Source: Trinickia violacea
Lineage (GTDB): Bacteria; Pseudomonadota; Gammaproteobacteria; Burkholderiales; Burkholderiaceae
Direction: 5' to 3'
Length of the DNA stretch: 64,000 bases
NCBI RefSeq assembly: GCF_005280735.1
Contig: NZ_CP040078.1
Location: 682,001-746,000, forward strand
Shown here: positions 16,426 through 24,385 of the stretch, piece by piece
Layout: each line of letters starts with the position of its first letter
Position numbering within the stretch: position 1 is the stretch's first letter
Made by a program: the position numbers and the translations under genes
Notes under the pieces: model-generated
What the model was told of the DNA's origin: nothing
The model's database searches: none
What the model saw: the letters and a program-made list of their open reading frames with translations, nothing else

Positions 16426-17019
16426 TTATTTGACTGGAATGACCTGTCCCGTGATGTCCTCGACGAGGCCTCGCTTGTATGCTTGGGCCACTACTGCGGC
16501 GGGAGTACCTGCCGAATAGGCCTGCCCCATCGCGGCAAGTGTTTCCGAAACCCAGCCTGGGCTGACGACGTTGACCCGTGCCTTGCCGTGCAATTCGAGA
16601 GCTGCGGACCGGACGAACGCCTCGACTCCTGCATTCACGATGCCCACCACGGCACTCCCCGTGACCGGATGCAGGGAGAGAATGCCGCTGGTTAGCGTCA
16701 GGGACCCGCCTTGTGCGATGTGACCGACCGAGCACCGGACGAGATTGACTTGTCCCATCAGCTTGTTGGCCAGACTGAAGGCAAAGTCTTCATCCGTCAG
16801 CGATTCAAGCGGTGCGAATTTCGCCGCACCTGCAGCGCAAATCACGGCGTCAACGGTTCCGAGCTGTTGATACATTGAGACGATGGATGCCTTATCTGCG
16901 AGGTCCACCGACTGGTCAGGGCCATTGCGGCTCGCACCGATGACCTCGTGTTCGGACGAGAGCAGTCGGACAATCTCCTTGCCGAGCAGTCCGGTTGCGC
17001 CAACTATTAGTATGCGCAT
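16426..17019 (-). CDS. Short-chain dehydrogenase/reductase
   Basis: The 197-residue product is a compact SDR. The Rossmann nucleotide motif is GATGLLGKEIV at the N-terminus and the NAG-type strand is CAAGAAKF. In place of the classical Tyr-x3-Lys the region reads SAVVGIVNAGVEAFVRSAAL, so the usual catalytic tyrosine is absent, as in the short SDR subgroup of this length. The acceptor-site serine lies in LTLTSGILS. AAAGGAGG precedes the ATG. It may reduce a small carbonyl with NADPH, but activity without Tyr is uncertain. It is divergent from a monooxygenase-fold gene. Confidence 0.8.
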   Translation of the reverse strand: MRILIVGATGLLGKEIVRLLSSEHEVIGASRNGPDQSVDLADKASIVSMYQQLGTVDAVICAAGAAKFAPLESLTDEDFAFSLANKLMGQVNLVRCSVGHIAQGGSLTLTSGILSLHPVTGSAVVGIVNAGVEAFVRSAALELHGKARVNVVSPGWVSETLAAMGQAYSAGTPAAVVAQAYKRGLVEDITGQVIPVK

Positions 17020-17330
17020 GGCTCCTCCTTTTCCTGAAAGACAACACCAGCGCGGAGCGACGAAGCGCTCGTGTGCTGACGAACGAATATCGTACTACCG
17101 CGGCTCACGACATTGCGAACACCACCACTAACGCGGCGCCGTGGGGCAGGATGGCGCATCCCCAACCCGCCTCTGTAGTATGAAAATTCAGGAGCACCGC
17201 AACGGACTTATGCTGTCCATCGTCGCTTGACTACCGAGGGTAGATGGAGCCAGCATTGGCGAAGCGCCGCATTGCCGTGCCAGCGAGCTGTCAGAGGGAA
17301 CAGCCAGTGAAAACTGCCGAGGAGACTTCT
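17020..17330. other. Divergent intergenic region
   Basis: This spacer lies between the SDR (minus) and the ABM-fold gene (plus) and should hold both promoters. No clear operator palindrome was spotted. Confidence 0.4.
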
Positions 17331-17663
17331 ATGATTGAAGTGACCAATACCTATGACCTACGGCCGGATGTAAATCTGGAGTCTTACGCTGAATGGGCGA
17401 GGAAGACTTCGGAAACGATTCGGCAGCAGCCTGGCGTGCTCGAGCTTCGTGCAAACCGAAATATGTTGGGCAGCCCGCAGATTCGAACGACCACTTGCTG
17501 GAACTCTATGACTGACTGGGCAGCGTTCGCGGACGGGCCGTGGCGCACGATGGAGCAGGAATTGCGAACATTTGCGACCAATTTCAAGGCCGAAGTTTGG
17601 GGCCCGTCGCCGCTCTTGCCGACGCCACTCCGTCCGGACCCAACGGGCGGTGCTGGCGCATGA
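17331..17663 (+). CDS. ABM-type ferredoxin-like-fold protein
   Basis: The 110-residue product begins MIEVTNTYDLRPDVNLESYA, followed by WARKTSETIRQQPGVLELRA and then the strand-helix pattern TTCWNSMTDWAAFADGP. This is the one-domain dimeric alpha/beta-barrel layout of antibiotic-biosynthesis-monooxygenase-like proteins. GAGGAGA lies just before the ATG at 17331, so this start is preferred over an upstream one. The final 20 residues are Pro-rich and non-conserved. It might be a small oxygenase or a stress protein. Its substrate is unknown. Confidence 0.65.
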   Translation: MIEVTNTYDLRPDVNLESYAEWARKTSETIRQQPGVLELRANRNMLGSPQIRTTTCWNSMTDWAAFADGPWRTMEQELRTFATNFKAEVWGPSPLLPTPLRPDPTGGAGA

Positions 17664-17764
17664 GCAGACCCAGAAGCGTCTCCAGCATACAGAGCTGCGG
17701 TCGGTTCACTCTGTGACGTCCGGCTGCGGCTCTGTATGCTGCCGCTTCAAATCGTGCCCGCCTT

Positions 17765-18922
17765 TCAGATTCCCCATGCCGCTCGCACGCGATTGCGGAT
17801 ATCCGCGAGCCGGGACACCGGTTCGTTAGCGAACACGAAGCGAATATATCGGCTAGCAACCGGTCCCCAGCCAACCATTGGAGTAGCGGCCACTTCACCC
17901 TTCGCGAGCAGCATTCGTGACGCATCGGGAGACGACAGTTCGAGTTGTTCCGTGTCGATTAGCATGGACCAACCTCCATCAGGGCGAATGACAGGAAGGT
18001 CGTGGAGCTCGCCTAGCAGAAAATCACGGCGCGTCTGCCACTCGGCTACCGCTTGCGCCACGCCATCGTCCGAGCAAGTGAGCGCGGCTGTCGCTCCAGG
18101 CATGCCGATGCCAACTTGGCACACGACGTTAGTCAGACTGGTCAGCCGGACGTCGGTCATGATGACTTCAGGGCCGACAATCCAGCCCACGCGCCATCCA
18201 ATCATCCTGAACTCCTTGGAGACGGACCCAACCGTGATGGTGCGTTGCCGCATGTCCGGCAACGCAGCTGGATGAATGACCTGGCGGCCATCGAACAGGA
18301 TGCGCTCCATCGCAGCGTCATAGACGAGCCAGGCATTCGATTGCCTGCAATGCGCCGCGATGGCTGCCCACTCGGTTTCGGTCGCAACAAACCCGCTCGG
18401 CATGGAGGGCGACATGACGAGTAGCGCGCGCGTCCGCGGTCCAATTGCTGCTGCAAGACTGTCGAGGTCTAGCCGCCAACCGTCGGCACCTGGTATCAGG
18501 CGCGCGAACTTCGGAACGCCGCCGGCCAGACTGACGCGGTTGATGAGCCCTGCGTAGGTCGGGTCCGTCAGCACCACCTCGTCGCCGGGTTCCAGTATCG
18601 ATAACAGGACGTTGAGAATACCGGCTAGCCCGCCCGCGGATATGATGCATTCGCTGTTCGCGTCGTAGCTGATGCCGGTCGATTGCTTCATACGCGCGAT
18701 GACCGCCTCGCGCAGTGCGACCTGACCGGTGAACGGTAGGTAGCTGTTCGCGTCGTCATCGTCGACTGCCTCGTGGGTTCGACGGATGGCCTCGGCGGGC
18801 GGTCTTAGGTCGGTATCAAGATTCTCGAGCCGTAGGACGTTGCGGTTTTTCGATGAGTCCGCGGCGTCGCCCATTTTGTCGACGCCGATGCCGGGAATAT
18901 CTCGCAGACGAGAGACTGTCAC
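17765..18922 (-). CDS. PLP-dependent aminotransferase, class I/II
   Basis: The 385-residue protein has the fold-type I aminotransferase features: an N-terminal substrate segment with NSYLPFTGQVALREAV, the glycine-rich phosphate site (ISAGGLAGILNVLLSI), the Asp-x-Ala-Met strand (AWLVYDAAMERILF), the pyridoxal lysine Lys236 in GSVSKEFRMIGWRVGW, and the C-terminal RYIRFVFAN with the carboxylate-binding Arg. GTG at 18922 is preceded by GAGGAGG. It lies 36 bases downstream of a MATE transporter gene on the same strand, so the two are likely co-transcribed. The amino donor and product cannot be told from the sequence. Confidence 0.85.
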   Translation of the reverse strand: MTVSRLRDIPGIGVDKMGDAADSSKNRNVLRLENLDTDLRPPAEAIRRTHEAVDDDDANSYLPFTGQVALREAVIARMKQSTGISYDANSECIISAGGLAGILNVLLSILEPGDEVVLTDPTYAGLINRVSLAGGVPKFARLIPGADGWRLDLDSLAAAIGPRTRALLVMSPSMPSGFVATETEWAAIAAHCRQSNAWLVYDAAMERILFDGRQVIHPAALPDMRQRTITVGSVSKEFRMIGWRVGWIVGPEVIMTDVRLTSLTNVVCQVGIGMPGATAALTCSDDGVAQAVAEWQTRRDFLLGELHDLPVIRPDGGWSMLIDTEQLELSSPDASRMLLAKGEVAATPMVGWGPVASRYIRFVFANEPVSRLADIRNRVRAAWGI

Positions 18923-18958
18923 AGCAACCTCCTCAAACTGACCGGTAGGTAGGGAGCA

Positions 18959-20401
18959 TCATTGCACACGAGGCGCGATGGTATTGCCAGCCGCCGCGCC
19001 TGGGACGCTGACCGCCGACGAAGTCGGCTCGTTGGCGTGCCGCTGTGCCAGTCGAGCGCAATCTTCCATCGGCAGACGCCTGACGACAAGAAAGGCGACC
19101 AGCATCGCCATCGTTCCAAAAATCGCGCTGCCGGCTGCCTGGCCCACCAACACACCGATGGGACCATGTCGGATTCCGACCGCTACAAACGGCAGTGTTC
19201 CGACCGTTGCTCGTCCCCAATTGAATAGCGTTGATAGAAGAGGACGGTCTAAATTGTTGAACGTCGCGTTCGCCACGAAGAGACAACCAACGAAGACATA
19301 GCTTGCGACCAGCCACGAGCAAAAAGTCGAGAGGATTGTTGCGGTTACACCGTGGGCGGAAAAAGCGCGAATTAGACTGTTCTGAGCGAACGCCAGCACG
19401 AGCCAGGCCACTGCAACGGTTAGCAGGACGAACGCGAGGCTGTTGCGTACAGTTTCCCGAATTCGGTCCGCTCGCCCAGCACCGAGGTTCTGCGAGATGA
19501 TGGGACCGACCGCACCGGTCAGCGCGTATATCAAGGCGAAGGCGACCGGTGAGATGCGGTCAATTGTGGCCTGTCCGGCGACTGCCGCTGGACCAAAACG
19601 CGCCATTGCATGCGTGACGTATGCACTGGCGACCGGCGTCGCCAGGTTGGTCAGGACGGCCGGAAGTGCCACCTTCAGCACGGGCTTCACGTCCCGCCAC
19701 GAGCGCCCAATACGTGGGCGGCCGACCAAGTGATTGACTCTAGCCACTCCGTACAAACCTACAACGGCCAACGCTATGCGTGCGACGACGTTCGAGACGG
19801 CCGCACCAGTCAATCCAAGGCGCAGGCCAAAGATGAGAATTGGGTCTAGAACTGCAGTGATGACCGCCGCCGTGAGAGTTACCATCATGGCTCGTCGCGC
19901 GTCGCCAGTCGAGCGCATAATCGCCGCTGTACACATCCCAATTGCAAGCAGCGGATAGGTCGGGCCAGTGATGTAAAGGAAAGTGCGCGCCAACTCGCGC
20001 GTTTCTCCTCTCGCACCAAGCGCGTTGAGAATTGGGTTGAGTAGCGCCAGCGTCGCTGCGCTCAACACGATGGTCACCAAGCCCATCCAAATGAGACTGG
20101 CAGAAGCGACCTGTCGAGCTTTGGCATGTTGACCAGCGCCGAGTAAGCGAGCGACGGTCGCACTTACTCCAATGGTCGCGCCGATTGAGATGGCGACATG
20201 AAAGAAGGTGACGGTGCCCGCGAAGCCCACAGCCGCCGCTACCGAAGCATCGCCAAGAAGCGATATATAGAAAAGGTTCGCAAGGTCGACCGCGAATACC
20301 GCCATCAGGCCGATTGCGCCGGTGCCGGCCATGACAACCACATGACGCATGGTCGAGCCCGAAACGAAACGGGCAGAATGTGCTGAGGTGCGTACGTTCA
20401 T
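18959..20401 (-). CDS. MATE-family efflux transporter
   Basis: The 480-residue protein has about 12 hydrophobic helices in two similar halves. It shows MATE signatures such as the early helix LMAVFAVDLANLFYISLLGD and the sixth-helix region TAAVITAVLDPILIFGLRLG, with a repeat-like GPIISQNLGAGRADRIRETV after the halfway point. MATE proteins export cationic drugs and metabolites using Na+ or H+. The ATG at 20401 was chosen because the preceding nine residues are hydrophilic and non-conserved. It lies upstream of an aminotransferase gene with a short gap. Together they may form a make-and-export unit. Confidence 0.9.
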   Translation of the reverse strand: MNVRTSAHSARFVSGSTMRHVVVMAGTGAIGLMAVFAVDLANLFYISLLGDASVAAAVGFAGTVTFFHVAISIGATIGVSATVARLLGAGQHAKARQVASASLIWMGLVTIVLSAATLALLNPILNALGARGETRELARTFLYITGPTYPLLAIGMCTAAIMRSTGDARRAMMVTLTAAVITAVLDPILIFGLRLGLTGAAVSNVVARIALAVVGLYGVARVNHLVGRPRIGRSWRDVKPVLKVALPAVLTNLATPVASAYVTHAMARFGPAAVAGQATIDRISPVAFALIYALTGAVGPIISQNLGAGRADRIRETVRNSLAFVLLTVAVAWLVLAFAQNSLIRAFSAHGVTATILSTFCSWLVASYVFVGCLFVANATFNNLDRPLLSTLFNWGRATVGTLPFVAVGIRHGPIGVLVGQAAGSAIFGTMAMLVAFLVVRRLPMEDCARLAQRHANEPTSSAVSVPGAAAGNTIAPRVQ

Positions 20402-20509
20402 CGCGTCGATGTGAAGGTCACAGTCCACGAATCATGGCACGAACCGCAGCCGTACACGGTTACGCCACTTTCTAAGCGCTCAACACGACCGGGAGATGAC
20501 GGCGACGGA

Positions 20510-20581
20510 AGCGACCTGTTTGCAGTCGCGGACCGCGCGCTCTATGCCGCCAAACGCCGGGGACGGAACCGGACCTGCGTG
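20510..20581 (+). pseudogene. C-terminal relic of a GGDEF domain
   Basis: A short frame holds SDLFAVADRALYAAKRRGRN followed by RTCV. This is the highly conserved end of GGDEF domains, where '.LL..AD.ALY.AK..GRN.V' forms the last helix and strand. No GGDEF active-site loop lies upstream and the surrounding residues are random. The relic sits alone in the 548-base divergent spacer between the MATE gene and the DUF6765-like gene. The remainder of that spacer holds no supported gene. Confidence 0.6.
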
Positions 20582-20949
20582 GCCGGGGCCGATAGCCGGA
20601 TGAGCCAGTGGTGTGACGCGGACATGTATTCAGAGCCTGTGCGGCGTTGTGTTCCCGTCGACTTCCTGCCGAGAATCGAGCGCGTTTTTTGAAGTCTGGG
20701 TGTTCTCGGTCGTTTCACTCACATGGAATAAGGCGCCTGCGTGGATTCTTCGGCCGGCGCGCCAAGGCACGCTATCAACCCAGAAAACCCGCGGCTCGAC
20801 ACAAGAGCAGAGCGGAGCAAGACTCGTGTCTCGGTCAGGGCAATCGAATCGTGCGGCGCTTTGTAACGGGGGCAGCCCGGGTTGGCGTGTACGCGCAATT
20901 CTCGCGACTCGCTGTTCCTCCAATGAGTTGCGTTTGAGGAGAGTCGTCA

Positions 20950-22023
20950 ATGAACATCGATTTCCACTATGGCGTTGTGTATATCGTCGCGCGCCTGGCC
21001 GGCATGCCGGCCGACCAGGCGCTGACGGTGGCACACGCCTGCCAGTACGTCGATGACGCAACGACGGCGGGGATATTGCGATTTGCAGGAGGCGAGACGT
21101 TTGAGCGCTTCGCAACTGCGCACAGGCTGTTCGATTATTCCAACACTGAAAACGACCAAAATAGGCTTGTGTGGACGCCATTCCATTTCCTCCCCGCTGG
21201 CGAGGGTGAAACCCTGCAGGAGAAAGCCGTTTGTCGCGCAGATAGCGCGATTGCGCGAGATGTCGTTCGGCGGGCGATTCGGCAAAGGGACGCCGATACC
21301 GCCCTGCATCGATTGGGCGTGACGCTCCATGCCTACGTGGATACATGGGCGCACCAGGGGTTCGCGGGAATCGACTGCGAGTTCAACCGCGTTCTTCGAC
21401 TTGAGGCCGAGGACTGCACGACGGAGCACTGGCTGGCACATCTGGTCCATGCGACCGAGCACCTGGTCGATGACTTGGAGTCCAACGTGCTGACGAAGGC
21501 ACTGCCAGTTGGTCACGGTGCTGCGCTGCATTATCCAGACCAGCCATGGGCGAAATGGAGTTACGTCGACGGTAGAGGAACGCCTGTCGAAAGGCACAAT
21601 CTGGAAGACTTCGTTTGCGCGGCCGATATGGCTTGCCGTGTCGTTCAGGCATTTATCGCAGGAGCGGACGGTTTCGAGTCTCAGCCAGGAATACCGCCTA
21701 ACGTGAAAGAGGTGCTTCGCAACGTACTCGCTAACAACAGAAGCGACGACGACCAGGAACGACTTCAGGCAATTTGCGATTCAGTGCATACCGGAGCCAT
21801 TCCTGGCCTGAAGGAGCGCATACCGGACTATGTGGCAAAAGGACTCGGCTCTTGGAAGTTCGAAGCGACAGGTTTGCTGTCAGACGATGACCATGGCGAC
21901 CGTCCACGATGGGGCGAGGCCTTTGAAAGAAGCGACTACCGACGCTTCCACGACGCAGTGAAGGAGCATCGCTTCGTTGTCACGCAGGAGATTCTGCCCG
22001 CTCACGGACTGCGTATAGCCTGA
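20950..22023 (+). CDS. DUF6765-family protein
   Basis: The 357-residue product begins MNIDFHYGVVYIVARLAGMP and continues with AHACQYVDDATTAGILRF, then FHFLPAGEG and LGVTLHAYVDTWAHQGFAGI. The His/Asp-rich helices resemble DUF6765 proteins. The spacing HYG..., HACQYVDD, HAYVDTWAHQ suggests a helical metal site like that of zinc-dependent phospholipase C-type folds. That comparison is inferred from pattern only. GAGGAGA precedes the ATG. No signal peptide is seen, so it should be cytoplasmic. Confidence 0.7.
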   Translation: MNIDFHYGVVYIVARLAGMPADQALTVAHACQYVDDATTAGILRFAGGETFERFATAHRLFDYSNTENDQNRLVWTPFHFLPAGEGETLQEKAVCRADSAIARDVVRRAIRQRDADTALHRLGVTLHAYVDTWAHQGFAGIDCEFNRVLRLEAEDCTTEHWLAHLVHATEHLVDDLESNVLTKALPVGHGAALHYPDQPWAKWSYVDGRGTPVERHNLEDFVCAADMACRVVQAFIAGADGFESQPGIPPNVKEVLRNVLANNRSDDDQERLQAICDSVHTGAIPGLKERIPDYVAKGLGSWKFEATGLLSDDDHGDRPRWGEAFERSDYRRFHDAVKEHRFVVTQEILPAHGLRIA

Positions 22024-22191
22024 ATTGATTCACGTCGGGATTGGGTCGGCAGTGGCGTTACCTGCTCGCTCGAATGTGGTCGGTCCGACTGCGACGAACG
22101 CATCCGAGCCTTGCGCGTGGCAAGCACACTTCGGAGTTCGCTGAGCCACTCCGCCGTCATCGGCACTTCATGCAGAGTGCTTGCACCGCGC

Positions 22192-22518
22192 CTAACGCGA
22201 ATGACTTTCCTGCCGCGCGAGCGGGGTGCCCGCAAACGGGTCATTACGCCAATCCACGCCTGGTCTGCTCGACGGCACAGGTTGTGCCGCCTTTGGTGCC
22301 AATTTAAAGTGGTCAAGGGATTGACCCGCACTAATCGCTTGCTTGAGCCACTGCGGCATTTCTCCTTCGCCGGTCCACGTGTCTCCCGTCGCACTAAGGT
22401 AGCGAGCTTCTGTCTGCTCGTTTGCTAGCGCTGAAGCCAGGTCCTCTGGCGTGATGCCAAACTCCTCTATGCGATGGCGGAGATAAGCAATCATGCTGTC
22501 TCGCTTACGTTCGTCCAT
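22192..22518 (-). CDS. H-NS-like protein with an acidic 'GEGE' DNA-binding loop
   Basis: The 108-residue protein starts MDERKRDSMIAYLRHRIEEF, with the H-NS-type N-terminal hint GITPEDLASAL and then an H-NS C-terminal domain: RYLSATGDTWTGEGEMPQWL. In ordinary family members the loop reads GRGR.P.W; here both arginines are glutamates (GEGEMPQW). I recall other Burkholderiales members with GxGEMPQWL, so this may be a distinct subtype rather than a mutation. A Pro/Arg-rich tail follows. AAGGA is eight bases before the ATG. The gene is divergent from the triple H-NS gene at 22811. Confidence 0.75.
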   Translation of the reverse strand: MDERKRDSMIAYLRHRIEEFGITPEDLASALANEQTEARYLSATGDTWTGEGEMPQWLKQAISAGQSLDHFKLAPKAAQPVPSSRPGVDWRNDPFAGTPLARQESHSR

Positions 22519-22616
22519 AAAATATTCCTTCTCGAATGCCAATGGCTGACAGCTACTAAGCGCCGCTTGTGGAGAATCGCACCGTACGCTCATTGCGCCG
22601 ATGTAACGAGGTAGTC

Positions 22617-22742
22617 ATGGTGGTGACAAGCTGCAGCACTTCCGCAAGCGCCGGTGTCGCAGCCTATCTGATTGAGGGGCCAGAAAGCCAACTCGTCGAT
22701 GTCGAATTTGAGAACCGGATTGATACTTTCGGTGACCTATGA
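22617..22742 (+). CDS. Possible 41-residue peptide
   Basis: The frame starts at the ATG at 22617 with GAGG just upstream and reads MVVTSCSTSASAGVAAYLIE, then ESQLVDVEFENRIDTFGDL. Composition is acidic and protein-like. It lies wholly inside the divergent spacer between two H-NS-like genes. It could be a real small protein or the N-terminal scrap of a lost gene. Evidence is limited to the ribosome-binding site and codon pattern. Confidence 0.3.
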   Translation: MVVTSCSTSASAGVAAYLIEGPESQLVDVEFENRIDTFGDL

Positions 22743-22810
22743 ACCCATAGCCACAGTATGCATCCATATGGCATAGTGCGCTCGATTAATCAACAACAAG
22801 GGGAGCCCAG

Positions 22811-23830
22811 ATGGCAACTTTAGAGCAAATTCAGGCAAAGCTGCAGAAGCTTCAGGCGCAAGCCGATGCGCTCGTCGCAAAGAAGTCGTCGGCCATCATC
22901 GATAAAATCCGCGAACTGATGGCACAGAACGACCTGACGACAGCTGATATTGAAGCCCACACCGGTCCAGTGAAAGGGGGCGCAAAGCGTGCCGGCAAGT
23001 TGGCAGTTGCGGCGGTGGAAAAGCCTGCTGCCAGCGCGACGGGCAAACTGCCGCCGAAATACCTGAACCCAAAAACTGGCGAAACTTGGAGCGGTCATGC
23101 CCGTCCGCCGGCTTGGATTAAGGACGTCAAGGACCGCAGTAAGTTTTTGATTGCAGGCGGTGTCGTCAGCTCGGCGCCGAGTGCCGCAAAACCAAAGAGA
23201 ACTGGCGCTTATGTCCGAGGCCCGCAACCACCAATGTATCGCGACCCCAAGTCCGGGTCGACGTGGAGCGGGCGTGGTCGCGCGCCGGCGTGGATTGCTG
23301 AAGCCAAAGACCGGAATAAATTCTTGATTGCCGGTAGCACTAAAGCGACTGCTCCCGCGACCGCAGGTACAGCGACAAAGGCAAAGACTGCGGTCAAGAA
23401 GACAGCGTCGAAGGCTGTTGGTTCGGGCGCTGGAAAGGGGCAGCCGAAAGGTCCGCAGCCTGCGCTTTACCGTGACCCCAAGTCCGGTGCGACGTGGAGT
23501 GGCCGCGGCCCTGCACCGGCTTGGCTGGCTGGTGCCAAAGACCGGACGGCGTTTTTGATTGCAGGCGCGGCGAACGAAGCGGCTACCAGCTCTAGCGCTG
23601 TGACGAAGAAGACTCCCGCAAAGAAAGTTGGCGCCAAGAAAGCCGTGACGAAGGCCGCTGTTGCCAAGAAGGGACCTGCAAAGCACGCGGCCGCCGCCGG
23701 CAAGGTTGCTAGCAGGAAGTCTGCTGCCAAGAAGAGGCCTGGCCGCAAGACGGTCGCGACCGAGCAGACAGCGGTGGAGAAGGAGATTGCTCCGGCATCA
23801 GTCGCTGCGAGCACGCCCGCGAGCGAATAA
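22811..23830 (+). CDS. Multi-domain H-NS protein: three C-terminal modules plus histone-H1-like tail
   Basis: The 339-residue protein starts MATLEQIQAKLQKLQAQADA, an H-NS-family coiled-coil oligomerisation region. It then has three copies of the H-NS DNA-binding module at about residues 81-116, 138-175 and 215-252. Only the middle one keeps the canonical loop GRGRAPAW. The first reads GHARPPAW and the third GRGPAPAW. A Lys/Ala-rich tail (about 265-325, KKTPAKKVGAKKAVTKAAVA) resembles histone H1 or AlgP-type repeats. Linkers are Ala/Lys/Thr-rich. AAGGGGAG precedes the ATG. It probably bridges and compacts DNA. A hypothetical gene follows 18 bases downstream. Confidence 0.85.
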   Translation: MATLEQIQAKLQKLQAQADALVAKKSSAIIDKIRELMAQNDLTTADIEAHTGPVKGGAKRAGKLAVAAVEKPAASATGKLPPKYLNPKTGETWSGHARPPAWIKDVKDRSKFLIAGGVVSSAPSAAKPKRTGAYVRGPQPPMYRDPKSGSTWSGRGRAPAWIAEAKDRNKFLIAGSTKATAPATAGTATKAKTAVKKTASKAVGSGAGKGQPKGPQPALYRDPKSGATWSGRGPAPAWLAGAKDRTAFLIAGAANEAATSSSAVTKKTPAKKVGAKKAVTKAAVAKKGPAKHAAAAGKVASRKSAAKKRPGRKTVATEQTAVEKEIAPASVAASTPASE

Positions 23831-23848
23831 AGGAAGTCGCGTTCTCAG

Positions 23849-24331
23849 ATGGCTTATACGCTCGAATCCGAAGAGCAGGACAAGATTGTCCTGCTCGACT
23901 CTGTTCCCGTTCCATCGCCCGGTTCGACCGAGCCGTTTGTCATTGCCAACGAGCGCCAAGTCGCCATCGTGTACCGAATCGCGGAAATTGACTTTGAACG
24001 GTACGGTCCATTTAGCGACGAGGACGAGCCGTTCTGCCTGGTACAGTTTCCGTGGGCGGCGTTCCATCGACTAGGACCGCCGAATGATGAAGGGTTGGGC
24101 TCTCATCCGTTGGCAGCGGTAGGCTTGAAGTGGTATCAAGCACACGAGGTCCTAAAATCCTCGTTCGTCGCTAGCTCCTGGAAACGGGTGTCACCTCATC
24201 ATCCGCGGCGGCATTTTGTGTTCACGTTTCAGGACAGTACTTTTGAGTGCGTGGCGGCGGACTGTGTGATGTCAGGGGTGTACGGTTCCGCAGATATTGC
24301 TGGCAGGGAGGCGTTCTCGCTATTTCGGTGA
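23849..24331 (+). CDS. Hypothetical protein, 160 residues
   Basis: The product starts MAYTLESEEQDKIVLLDSVP and is soluble with a beta-rich pattern. A likely conserved end reads HHPRRHFVFTFQDSTFECVA. Its start lies 18 bases after the stop codon of the triple H-NS gene, so the two are probably co-transcribed. AGGAAG lies about 11 bases upstream. No domain was recognised. It marks the right end of the region of lower GC and mixed small genes. Confidence 0.65.
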   Translation: MAYTLESEEQDKIVLLDSVPVPSPGSTEPFVIANERQVAIVYRIAEIDFERYGPFSDEDEPFCLVQFPWAAFHRLGPPNDEGLGSHPLAAVGLKWYQAHEVLKSSFVASSWKRVSPHHPRRHFVFTFQDSTFECVAADCVMSGVYGSADIAGREAFSLFR

Positions 24332-24385
24332 GGTGCGGCTTGGTACCTTGAAGGTCGGCTTTCACCGCAGCCTTTTATTGCCGAC

